From Chlorella sorokiniana (Eukaryota > Chlorophyta > Trebouxiophyceae > Chlorellales > Chlorellaceae): a DNA stretch of 64,000 bases. Under the pieces are notes generated by a model that ran no database searches, had not been told where the DNA came from, and saw only the letters and a list, made by a program, of their open reading frames with translations. Of this stretch, positions 32,996 to 44,347 are shown piece after piece. A program made the translations under genes and the position numbers. The stretch lies in contig CP084620.1 of the NCBI GenBank assembly GCA_025917655.1, positions 2,480,001 through 2,544,000 on the forward strand, written 5' to 3'. Position 1 is the first letter of the stretch. Each line of letters begins with the position of its first letter.

Positions 32996-35900
32996 GGCAA
33001 AGGCGGAGGCGGGGAGCGAGGCGTCGAGCAGCGAGGCGGTGCTGCCCTGGGCGGAGAGAGTGAAGGCGGCGGAGTCCCGGGAGGGGGAGCGCTGCAGCTG
33101 GGGCGCGTCGCCGGCATCGGGGGCCTGCACAAAGCAGACGAGGCGAGGGAGGACAAGCGGGGAGGTGAGTGAGCACCAGGCGGCCTGTGCTCGGTTGGGC
33201 TGGACTTGGCCGCTGCCCGGCCCCGCGCTGGGAGCGGCATCCGTTCAGCAAGCGCACCGCTGGCGTTTCCCACGCGGCGGATGCCGGGTGCCCCTGCACT
33301 TCTCCCCCTTGTCCCCTCGGGGCTGCAGCGCAGAGGCTCCTCACCCTCCGCAGGATGAAGGGCATGCGGGTGTACTTGCCGCCGCTGCCGGGCGACGGGT
33401 TGGGGCTGCCGGAGGCGCTGGCCCGCCCCTCCCCCGCGCCCAGGGCGCCGCTGGCGGCAGGCGCCAGCGAGGACGCCGAGCTCGCCAGCTGGCGGCCGTT
33501 GCCGGTCGCGGCGGCGGCGGCGCTGCCCTCGCTGATCCTACCGCTGGTGCGCCAGCCCTTGGGCTGCCACGACTTGGGCAGCATGCTGGACATGCCGCCG
33601 CCGCTGCTGCGGGAAGAAAAGGGGGCGAGATCGGGGCCAGGGGGCCGGGGCCAGGCGGGGCACATATCAGACGGTGTGTGCGTGTGGAGGTGAGGAAGTC
33701 AGCTGGGTGGGACCAGGGTGTAATCCAGCACATCACGCAAACCCAACAGGCCATCAACCCTCCTCCAACCACCCAGCCTGTACAACAGAACGGCCCAAGC
33801 ACGCGCCGCTCTGCCGCACGCCCGGCCTGCCGCAAAGCCCCGCCACGCACCTGACGGGGGCCACACCCGCGCTGATGCTAGCCGGCGACCCCGCCGGCAA
33901 CGCCCGCGCTGCCGGCGGCGGTGAGGGATGAGGCTCTGCTGGGGGCGGGGGAGGTGCCGCGGCTGCCGCCCGCCGCCGCCGCCGCCGCCGGGGCACCGGC
34001 ACCAGCTCCACGTTTGCGGCCCGCAGGGCGGCCACGCCCGCCGCCGCCACCTTGGGGGAGGGGTCTGTGGCCAGCGTGCACAGCGCCTCCACCACAGCCT
34101 GGTACAGCCCGCCGCCCACCCGCGCCGCGTCCGCCGACGCGTACACGCCGCCTGCTTGCACGGGGGCAGAGCAACCAGGGTGGGGGCTTGGTGATCAACC
34201 GAGCGGGCGGCAGGAGTGGGCGGGCGGAGGCGCAGAGGCGCAGACAGAGAGCGGCTGGGAAGCAGCGAGGCATTGGCTCGTGCGCCGTGCGCCGCCCAGA
34301 GCGCGGTTGGCGGTCGGCAGGGCGTGTGCCACAGCGTGGACCACAGCGCGGCGCAGCGCACCCAGCGAGCCGTGGTCCAGCCCCACGTGCAGCCAGGGCT
34401 CGTAGGAGAGGTCGCCGCGCAGGCGGACGCCCGGGAGGCGGCGGAGCCGGGGGAGGAGGATGTGGCCATGCCGCGCCGCTCCTGCAGTTTGTTTTTGGGG
34501 GGGGAGGCAGGGGGTAGGGCCAATGCTTGGGTGGGGGAGCGAGTGTGAACGTGCTTGGGGTGGGGGAGCGAGTGTGAACGTGCTTGGGCTGGGGGAACGA
34601 GGTTTGGAGAAGGAGAAGGGCTCCGGGCGGAGCCGCCGCAGGGCCAGAACCAGAAGGAGGGGGTGTGCGAGGCTCGAAGCAATCGCTGCCTGGGGACAGC
34701 ATGCAGCAAGGCAGGCAAGGCGGGAGGTGCCAGCAAGCGCGGGGAGGAGCGGGGGCGGGGGGCGGCGTATCTCACCGCCGCTCCGGCTGGGGCCGTGCCG
34801 GCAGGCTGCTGCTGCTGCTGGGGCGCAGAGGTGCCCGCCACCGAAGGCACCTGCCCGACGTCGCTATCGACGGGGGGCGGGCCATGCTGCCCGCGCCGTC
34901 TGCGCCACCCCCCACACCACTACGGCCCACGCTGCCTGCTGCGGCCCCCACGGGGGCCGAGCGCGCGATGCCGGCGCCAGCGGGCGCCGTGGCGGCCGCC
35001 CCGCCGCGCTGCTGCGCCTGCTGCTGCCCCGCCGCCGCGGAGCGCTGCTGCTCTCGCAGGATGCGCGCCGAGGTGCGCTGGTGGGCGTGCACCGCGTCTT
35101 GGAACAGCAGGGAGTGGCCCACAGCCACGCGGGCCAGCGACGTGGCAACCTCCGCCCTGCGCCGGTGGGGAGGACAAGAGCAGCGATGAACAGCCGGCCG
35201 GCCCTTGCCCTGCCACCCCCACTGCCGCACTCCATGGCAGCGAGCCGAGGCGGCCGCAATTGCACAGACCCTGTCCATTGCTGCCAACAAACAAACATCA
35301 ACCGCAGCCTGCGGGCGGCGGCGCGCGCGCGGCGGCGCTCTTCTCCCCACTTGCGCCCCACCCCCACCCCATCCGCACCTGACCAGCGGGCTGGCATCAT
35401 ACACAACCTCCAGCAGGGCGCAGGCAATGGCCCGCTCCAAAGCGAGCCTCTCCCCCTCCGGCAGAGGCCCCTCGCCGCGCGGCGCCGCCGCGCCGACGCT
35501 GCTCCCTGCAGCGCCTGCGGCGGACCCCCGCCGAGCCGGCGGCAGCGGCCGGGGTGGCGGGCGGGGGCGAGGGCGGCGCCAGGCTGGTGCTGCTGCCGCT
35601 GGCGCCCCCTCAGCGGCCTGCACCAGCGTCCCCAGCGTGAAGACGGCGGCGGCCCGCACATCCGGGCTGTCAGCTCCCAGCAGCTTGGCCAGCATCTCAT
35701 GCACCTGCAAACGAGTTGTGTTGTTTGTCAGCAAGGGAACGGAGAGCAGTGGGACGAGCAGCGCTGGGTGGCGGCGGCGTGAGCGCCGGGCTGTGGCGGA
35801 AGCATGGCGAAACGCAAGGCACCGCCGCACTAGTCCCTGCCCTCACTAGAAATGCGCAGCAGACAATCAACAGGCCAGCACACAGGCAGCGCACAGACCG

Positions 35901-38900
35901 CCTCCCTTCCTGGCTGTTCCCTCTCTCAATCCCCACCCTGCCCCTGTTTGCAACACTGCTCGCAGCCACACCATTAGCAGCCACATGCACACAACACACA
36001 CCTGCTCCCGCAGCGCCATGGCCGTCACGTCTGGCGCATTCTCGCACAGCTTGCCCACGCACAGCAGCAGCCAGTGCACCAGCAGCGACATGCTGCAGGC
36101 AGACGCAAGGCAGGGAGCACAGAGGGGGAGGGCGTCGGCGGCATGGTGACGGGCGGCTGGGGGCTGGGCAGAGGTGCCAGGGCTGAGGCTAGGGACGAGC
36201 TGGGTCGAGCCGAGGCGGCACCAGCAGCACAAGGACCGCAGCAGCGGCGGCGGCAGAGGGGGCAGGCCAACCGATGCCTCCTTCCTTGCCCCTCAACCCC
36301 GCTCGCTGCAACCGTCAGCATTGCAAGGCGACCAGCCGAGGCTGCATTCCGAGCCCGCACTCCACCAGTGCGCCGCACCTCTTCACGCTGGCTCCCACGC
36401 CGCCGCCCGCCGCAAACTCGGCGTCCGCCGCCGACGCCAGCGCGGCCAGCGCCGCGGGCAGCTGCCCGGTGCACACCTGCATCAGCCCCGCCTGGGCGCA
36501 CAGCAGCTGCGCGCGCGGGTTTCCGGAGCAGATGGCTGCCAGCACAAAGGCGGCCTGTGCGCGGGACTCAGGCGGTACCGAAGGGTCCCGCGACTCCAGG
36601 TGCTTGATGAAGTACAGGTGCCCGCCGTCCTTCACCAGGTCACTCTGTACCTGTGTGTGTGGGGGGGGCCACAGGGATGTGGTGTGTCTGCGTGCACGCG
36701 TGTCGCTGCGCGCAGTTGTGCTGGTGTTGGGGCAGCCGCTTAGGACAAGGTGGCAGGCGAGGGGGAACACGCCGCCTCCCGGAGGAGCATGCATCGGGCG
36801 ATGCAGCATGCAGCGAGCCAACGACAGCTCCTTCTGTCTTCCGTGCACCGAAGCCTGGATTGCTTCCCGCCCCGCCCCTGCCTCTCCCCCTCCCTCCACA
36901 AGCCCGCCCCACCTGGCTGTTGGTGTCCCAGGCCATGATCTTGGCCCAGATGAGGACTAGGGTCTGGCGCAGGTCGGCGGCAGTGGTCTGCAGCAGCTTC
37001 AGCACGTACGGGAAGATGCCGACTGCAGGGGGCAACACGTATGCGTGTGTGTGTGTGTGTGTTGGGAGGGTATGATTGCTGGGTGGACGGTGCACCGGGC
37101 AGCCTGTGATCCCGCAGCGGAACCAAAGTCGCCGCTTGTTCCCTGCTGCCTTGCACCAACGCGCTCCCCTACGATCGGGTCAAATTGCTGCCGCGCTTGC
37201 TTGCTTCAAAAACACCACAAACCGGACCCTTGACAGAGATTGCTCCGCGCTTTTCCGTTCCTCACAGCAGCCGCAGGATTGCCGCCCCACAAAGCCCCAC
37301 CCACCGGACAGAGCCAGATTCAACCCCACCCACCCACGCAGTGTCCCAGCCATGCCACCAACCCTCCCACCAGCCAGCGGCAGCCTGCCCCTGCCTGGGC
37401 CCACCCACCCGACAGTGCCAGATCCACCGCCCATGCGCCCATGTCCAAGAACCGCCCCAGCAGCACCAGCGCGCGCAGACGGTGCACCTGGCTCAGCAGC
37501 ACCTGCGGGAGTGGTGTGGGGCGTCGGGGCGTGTGGTTGGGCAACAAGCAACGAGCTTAGCAACTCAGCGACTCCAGCATCAATCCAGGCGTACAGCGTG
37601 TGCCAAGCCAGCTGTCCGCTGCTCGGCAGGCTGCAACAGGCCTTGCCAATTAGCCAGCAAGAGGCAGCAGGCAAGGGAAGAAAGAAAGAGGACTTGGGCA
37701 GCCCTTGCCTGCAACACGATGGGCAGCTGCTCAGGCGGCTTCTTGTCGGGGCCGCCGTGCTCCAGCCACAGCTCAAACGCGGTGAGCTGCTCGCTGCAGG
37801 GCGGGAGGGGGTGGCAGCGGGGTGGTTAAGATGAGGTCTAAACCCCGGGTGCTGGGCCAGCAGCCGCAGCACCGGGCCCTGTGTGGCCTTCAGCAGAGCT
37901 GCTTGATGCCCTCGCAATAGAATGGCAGCCGCAGCTAAAAGGGAGAAGGATGCCCCGCCCGCTCCCCTCCACACACACGACACACACACCGCACAGTCAC
38001 ACCAAAATAGACACTACCGCGCGCAACGAAGCCCACACAGCCCCCGCTGGCCTGAAGAAAGGGGAGGGCTGGTACTCCTTGGCCCCGTCGCCCGCCAGCA
38101 GGTCGGGCAGCTGCAGCAGGCACATCTCCGCCGCCATGTCCCACGCCTGCCACATGGGGTGCTGGTGCGTGGGGGCAGCCGCGGGTAGCTGCGGGGAAGG
38201 AGGGGGCACGCAGGGACGAGCTCGCATGAACATTGTGTTTCCTTCAAGCTCTCTTCAAACAGCCTTCAACAAGACCACATGCATGCAAGCTGCAGGGGCT
38301 TCAAAGCCTCTGCATGCTGGCGCGGGCGCCCACCTGACAGGGGTGCAGTTGGCGGCACGCATGATGCGCTCCGCCAGCAAGAAGTTGCGGAAGAGGGAGG
38401 CCACCAGCAAGTCCTGCGCCAGCCAAGCACAGGTGGGCGTGTGGCGAGGTGTGGGGGCAGGTGTGGCGTGCACGCAGCGAGGGAGCGGCAGGCAGGCGGG
38501 CGACGCACGCCAGGGCTCCGTCCACGTGGCTGCACGTCTAAATGTGCGCCGCGGATTCCAACCGCACGCCGGGCAGGCAAGCGCACTGGCCCGAGCAGCG
38601 AAACGCCCGCCGCTAATGAGCAAGGGCCTCCTGCTGCCTGTCCCACCCACCTGTCTGAACAGCTTCTGGAAGAGCGCGCGGGGCAGCACGTTCCAGGCGA
38701 TTGTGTCGGTGATCGCGGTGAACACCCAGTTGAGCTCGCCTGGGGGGGAGCGGAGGGAACAGTTGGGCAGCGTCACACGCAGGACAGCCAGCATTGTTGG
38801 CCACATAGAGAGCGCCGGCCCGCACCACGAGCGGCCTCGATGCAATAAGGGAGAGATCGCCTGACCCTTGGGTGCGCAGAGGCTCCCCCCTTGGCAGCAG

Positions 38901-40455
38901 GAGCAAGGCAGGGACACCAGGTGGGTGCCATGCACCGCAGCCACCCCCTCCGCCGCCCGCCCGCTGGCCCGCACTCCCTCCCAGCGAGTCTCACCCAGCG
39001 GCGTCTTGCGGTCCGTCTGCTTGCCGGGTATCCTGTCGATCAGCTCCTTTGTGATCCCCTCGTGACGTAGCAGGGAGCGGGAGCAGAACCAGCGCAGGGC
39101 AACCTGCGGCAGCACGAAAGAACGAGGGGAAGAAAGCAGGGCGCCATGATGTGTCAGCACGCCTTACGCCGTTGCTGGAGCCACCCCGCTCCCACGGCTC
39201 TGTGAAAGAGCGGGCGTCGGCTCAGGACGCAACGACCAGGGCTGCTGCTGCGACGAAAAGCATGGCGCATCATCATGCGGCAACAAGCAGCGCAGGCAAG
39301 CCGCCGGGCGGCCGCCGCCGCCGCCGCCGCGCGTGCGTGCCTTGATTGGGGTGGTGAGGCAGGAGGTGAAGGTGTCGGCCGGCAGGTCGGGGTTCTGCGG
39401 CAGCAGCTCCGACTCGGCGCAGGCGCACAGCATGATGCAGTCGCGCATGGGGTCGGGGCGGTCTGCGTAAGACGTGCAGCAGAGCGCGGGCGGCAGCGGT
39501 GACCGGGGACGGGCACGTGAGGCTGTGGCAGCAGGGCCAAGGCACAGGGGCACAGGGCACACTCAGGGTGAGCGCCAGCCAGGGCAGGGCAGCGGCGCGC
39601 ACCAAAGCCGGGGCCCAGCGGCGGCGGGGGCGGCAGGCCGCCCGCTGCTGCCGCCGCCGCCGCCTGGTGCTGAAGGTATCCGCCCTCCAGCTCCTGCTGC
39701 CGCTGGAACATGAATTGCTGCAGCACCACGGGCGGGAAGCGCACGGCAGCGAGAACGCCAAGTGGGCTTTGCTGTTGATGGTGGTTCTACGGCCGAGCGG
39801 GTGCGAATCCACTGAGTGTGAATGGGAACCAGCAGCAAGCAGTGCGTTGCAAGGAACCCACCCGGAAGCTGAACAGGATCTGCCCTGCCGCCGAGCAGTC
39901 GAACACGTAGATGGCGGGAGAGCCCACCCAGGTCTGCAGAGGAGCGGGGGAGGGCAGTCCGCAGCTGATGGCGCTTAGCAAAGGACGGTTCCTTCTCCAA
40001 AGATGGATTGGTTTCTTGGTGTTAACAGTACAGGTAGCGGTTTACTCAGAGCACAACCATCGTAAGCCCTCGCGCCACCCCACGTGGACACGCTCAACCG
40101 CAACCACAGCCATGTAGACACACTCAACTGCAGCTCACAGGCCTCATCTCCCCCCAACCCCCCACCCCCACCCCCACCCACCCACCTACAAAGAGCAGCA
40201 CACGCCGCGCCGCCACAAATGAGTTGTCATCAGCAGCACACGTTAAACCCCCCCCACCCCCCCCACCCCACCCCGCCCCCCCCCCCTCCCCCGAGAGAAA
40301 TCACAGGAACCCGCCTGCAGGTCGTAGAGGGAGAGCGGGATGTACTGCGTGTAGCTCTTGTTGAACACCCAGACCTCGCCGTTGGCGGTGGGGCGCGGCA
40401 CGCCGTGGCCGTTGTAGTGGAACAGCACGCGCTCTCCCTGCGTTTGGCGTGCGTG

Positions 40456-40495
<40 letters not shown>

Positions 40496-41893
40496 ATGCA
40501 AATGCACGCGTGGACGCCATCTCTCGCCACCACCCCTCCTGTGAGCAACCCAAGGGCACCCAACCGAAGCCCACCTTGGCGGTGCGCCTGCAAGAGATGG
40601 CCAGCTTCTTCACGTCCTCAGTGGTGGGGTCCAGGTGCATCTTGTACTTGGCCCGCGGCTGCCACCGCTCGTACTGCGCCTGCAGGTTCTTGCCTGCAGA
40701 GCAGCAGTTGGCAGTGGGTGGGAAGGGATGATCAAGTGCGCAACGAAAAGCCTCGTAGTGAGCGGTCGGTACGGTTTGCGACCAGCGCAGGTTCCAAACG
40801 ACGGGCTGGAGAGGCCGGTCAAGCGCAGGTGCAGGGCAGAGCAGCGCGGCGTGCCAGGCGGCCAGGGCCGCGGCCGCCTGTGGGGTAGCGCCGCCCCGCG
40901 TCGGCGGGCGCCCAGCCGGCGGCCGCCTGCTGGGCCCAGGAGGGGCCACCCACCTATGGTGTCCAGGGCCTTGGGCGCCTGCATGGACAGAGGGTCCACC
41001 CAGCACTCCAGGCGAGCGCAGGGCGAGATCTTGATCACGTCTGGAGGGTCCACCCCTGGCCAGGAGCAGAGGGGCAGACGCAACACACACGGGTGGGGGA
41101 CCAAGGCAGCAAACCCCGCCGAAGCAACATGCGCACGCAGACTGTCGCGCTGCAGCAAAATTTGTGGGCGCTTGCTTGCCGCCGGTCGCAGCTGCCATCC
41201 CCGCAGCCGGTGAGGCGATTTCGCACACCTATGTTGAGGCACATGACGAGCGCCACAGCCGTCGTTTTCAACCGCTCCTTCTGCCGCCACTTGCTGACCA
41301 AGCCCTCCCCTGCGCCCTGCCCCGCAGCAACCAGCTGCCCGCCCGCCTGCTGGCTGGCCGCGCCCGCCGCGCTCTGCTGCCCGGTGCCCGGCTGCTGCTG
41401 CTGCTGCTGCTCTGCTACGCCAGGCGGCGGCGCCTCGTCATGCCGCGGCTCGCAAAAGAAGGTGAATTCGTGCGGCGGCGGCGGCAGCGACTGGATGTTG
41501 CTGGTGGAAAGTGCCAGCGCCGCCTGCATGGGCGCAGCATCCAACAACAGGGCTGTGCAGCGGGCGAAAGCGATGCGGGTGCTTGTCGCTGGGTGGGTTG
41601 CTTGGCGTTGAGCACTGCAACTGGCTGTCAAGGCAGCTGGACAGGATAATCACTTGCCAATGAACGCTGCCAAAGGCATGACCCCCTTCACTGCTGGCAA
41701 GCATCAAAGGGCTCACCTGCGGCTGCGACGGGTTGCTGTCGACGACAGCCAGGCGGCGGGCGAGCTCCTCGCTGAGCTTGGAGGGGGACCCCGGCGCGGT
41801 GTAGCCGTTGGTGTCCACCTGCGCTTCGCTCTGCGACCGCCCTATGCCGGACATAAAGCTGCCAGAGGACTCAGGCCTTCCAAAACCCGCCAT
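29046..41893 (-). CDS. RAPTOR: RAPTOR, scaffold subunit of TOR complex 1
   Basis: RAPTOR recruits substrates to TOR kinase. The start chosen is ATG 41893 ([13 protein letters not shown]), before a Ser/Pro-rich N-terminus and [11 protein letters not shown]. The caspase-like RNC domain is unmistakable: [74 protein letters not shown] then [17 protein letters not shown], and [19 protein letters not shown] (about 39900). Helical HEAT-like exons follow, including [16 protein letters not shown] with [14 protein letters not shown] (39350-39450) and [18 protein letters not shown] (about 35620). The C-terminal WD40 part shows [72 protein letters not shown] and a last exon with [12 protein letters not shown], stop at 29046. 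It is split into many short exons; some need one-base corrections. Confidence 0.95.
40457..40494. repeat. (TG)n microsatellite in a RAPTOR intron
   Basis: A pure TG run of about 19 units on the plus strand, in the intron immediately upstream of the RAPTOR exon that encodes [10 protein letters not shown]. It gives (CA)n on the RAPTOR coding strand, next to the acceptor side. Confidence 0.95.
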
Positions 41894-42464
41894 GGTTCCC
41901 GTGTCCCCCTCTGACGCCCCCACTGGCGCCAGGGAATCGCTTGATCCCTCCACTCTGTCAAATCTACCCCTGAACGCAAAAACGTGCTGTGCCAGGCCCA
42001 AGGCAAGGGCTTTCAGCAAGCCGGGGCTGCCCAACGAGTTAAACGGAGTTCACTTCATATGAGCATGAAATTACAAGCTGCCGGAATAGCGATCTAGCCC
42101 ATCGGAGCCGCCATTCCGGTGGGGTTGTCCTCACGCACTGCCAGCTCACCCATGTCTTGATGAGCTGTCTTGATGCACTGTCTTGATGTCTCGGAGGCCT
42201 TTGGCACCCCCAGCCATATGCACATCATTATCAATTGGCGAGAATATTTATCAGAGCTCCAGGTGCAGCTGCACGCCACCAAGCGGTGTCTGAACCCCTG
42301 TTTGCGGGTACCTGGTGCTCCGCAACCAAACTGCGACGTGAACCATTTCAGCCGTCGTTTTCGTCAAAGTTTGTCCGTCAGTAGGCCCGCTAACTGGCAG
42401 TGGCACGAGTGGCAGGCAGCGCCGCTCTGGCCGCCACACGTCAGTGGCTGGCTGACCGGCTGCA
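41894..42464. promoter_or_regulatory. Divergent RAPTOR / J-domain gene promoter region
   Basis: About 570 bp between the two start codons. It carries both promoters. A longer in-frame RAPTOR start near 42034 is possible and would extend the protein by about 47 residues. The middle (42,160-42,260) is relatively AT-rich. No specific box can be assigned. Confidence 0.45.
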
Positions 42465-43872
42465 ATGGCGGACCCGTATGTGCTTTTGGGCGTGTCGCCC
42501 AGCGCCAGCAAGGCAGAGATCAAGGCGGCCTTCCGCAAGAAGGCACTGGCACATCACCCTGACATGTGAGCGGCGGGCCCTGGCTGTGCGCTGGCGGTAC
42601 AGCTGCAGCATCCCACTACTGCTGCCCACGCCCCCGGTGATGCAGGCACAGCAGCGCCCGGAGAACATCCAAAAGGCGCACGACGCCGCTTTCAAAGCTT
42701 TGAACGAGGCATACCAGGCGCTGATGGACGGTGATCATGGCGCCGGGTTGTGTGTGCGCCGCTTTCCGCGGCCTGCTCAGGCCTCCAGTGCTGCTTGAGC
42801 TGGTGCCGCCGCAGGCTCAACACCAACTGCCCAGTAAGCGATGCCGCGTCACTGCCAATGCAGGCAGCCACCGCCACCGCCAGCGCACGGGCTACGGCGG
42901 CGGCTTTGCACGCGGGCAGCACTACGGCGCAGCGAGCGGCTCAGCGGGCGCAGATTACAACCCCTTTGGCACATACTACCGCGGGGGCACGGGCAGCAGC
43001 TACTGGGGTTGGCGTCAGTACCAGCGGCGGCGCGGCGTGGGTGCGCTGCAGTGGCCTGTCCATCCTCCTGCCTGCGTGTGTGCTTCTTCTCCTGCTTGCC
43101 TGGCTTGCTGTTGCTGAGGTGAGAGGAGCCCGTCCCCGCTGCCCGCAGACCTGCGAGGCCTCTACCGCTCGCTCGCTGCCGTCAGCAAGGCGGCGGCGGC
43201 GGCCAGCGTGGGGCTGGGTGCGCTGGTGGTGGGCGGAGCCTTGCTGCTGGACCCTGCGGCGGCGTCCCTGTGGGAAGAAAACAACAAAGGGGTGGGTGAA
43301 ACAGCTGCTGTGGTCTTGGCTGTTGTCCGCGTTCCTTCACCGGGGAATGCCCACAGAAGCACTGCTCTTCCTTTCACCGAGAAATGCTGACAGGAGCACT
43401 GCGCGTCCTGCAGAAGCTCTTCAGCAGCATAGAGGAAGACGTAAAGCGGCGGCGGCAGCAGCAGCAGCAGCAGCAGACGCAGCAGCAACCGCAGCAGCGG
43501 CAGGCGTGGACGGGTGGCTCGGCGGCAGCGGCGGCAGCAGGCTCGCCGACACACTCGCCCGTCAGGCAGGGCGCGCAGGTAGTGCAAGGTGACGCATCGA
43601 CAGGCGCAGCGTTTGGACCATTGCAGGCCACCGCCCGCCAGCAGGTGGAGCTGAGTGAGGCCGGGCAGCAGCAGCCACAGCAGCCGCCAAGAGCGCAACC
43701 TCGCGCGCCCAGCAGCCACCACAGCAGCCAGCCAGGCCCCTCAGCACAGGCGCTCCCCACTCCATCCTCTGCGGACAGCGGTGCCGAGCAGGCCGCGGCA
43801 CAGTCGGCACCACCCATACAGCCATCGGCAGTAGCTTCTGCAGCCTCGCCGCGCGACGAGGCACCCTTGTAG
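42465..43872 (+). CDS. J-domain (DnaJ-like) membrane protein with Gln-rich tail
   Basis: ATG 42465 opens directly with a J domain: MADPYVLLGVSPSASKAEIK, then FRKKALAHHPD with the HPD motif that stimulates Hsp70 ATPase. The next exon completes it (PENIQKAHDAAFKALNEAYQ). A Gly/Tyr/Arg-rich exon follows (GYGGGFARGQHYG, YYRGGTGSSYWGWRQYQRRR). The next exon contains one hydrophobic segment, VGLGALVVGGALLL, probably a membrane anchor. The last exon (KLFSSIEEDVKRRRQ) runs into a Gln-rich, Ser/Pro/Ala-rich tail to the stop at 43870-43872. This layout suggests a membrane-anchored Hsp70 co-chaperone; the membrane and topology are unknown. The exon 1 to exon 2 join is one base out of phase, as seen in other genes here. 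Confidence 0.8.
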
Positions 43873-44347
43873 GCTGCGCTCCAACAGCCTATATATATTA
43901 CGTCTGTAAGTCCATGTTACTTTCATGTAATGCTCCCCATGTTCAATTCGCACACGACACACCATGCCTCTGGAAGCAGATGTTTTTGGAACCAACGGTA
44001 ACGAGGACCCGCTACCAGCTACAAAGTGTTCCCTTTCAAGCTGGGATATATGGCCTGTCAAGTATTCGCGTTCACCCAAGCACCGTTGAGCCCTGACCCT
44101 CAACTACAGGCACTACAGGGTATGAACTTACAGCTTCCGTTGCCTGGCAAGGAAAAGGTGCACCGTGCGCCAGTGTGGCAGTAGCACGGGAGGGTGCCAG
44201 CCCAAAATTTGCAAGGCTCAGAAGCAGCGGACGCGAGTCTAAAGAGTGTATGTAAAGAGAGGCCAGCTATGCCACTCTGCGCGCTGCACTCAGCAGGCGG
44301 AGCGTCGAGTTGGGGTGGCGACTGCAGCCAGAGACGAGCAGCCCGCC
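43873..44347. other. Convergent intergenic region
   Basis: The 3' flanks of the J-domain gene (plus) and the unrecognised membrane protein gene (minus). It is AT-rich relative to the coding regions. Apart from the TGTAA motifs listed separately, nothing was recognised. Confidence 0.5.
43905..43930 (+). terminator. Two TGTAA polyadenylation signals after the J-domain gene
   Basis: TGTAA occurs at 43905-43909 and again at 43926-43930, 33-58 bases after the stop codon of the J-domain gene, in an AT-rich stretch. This is the expected signal and distance for green-algal 3' end formation. Confidence 0.65.
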
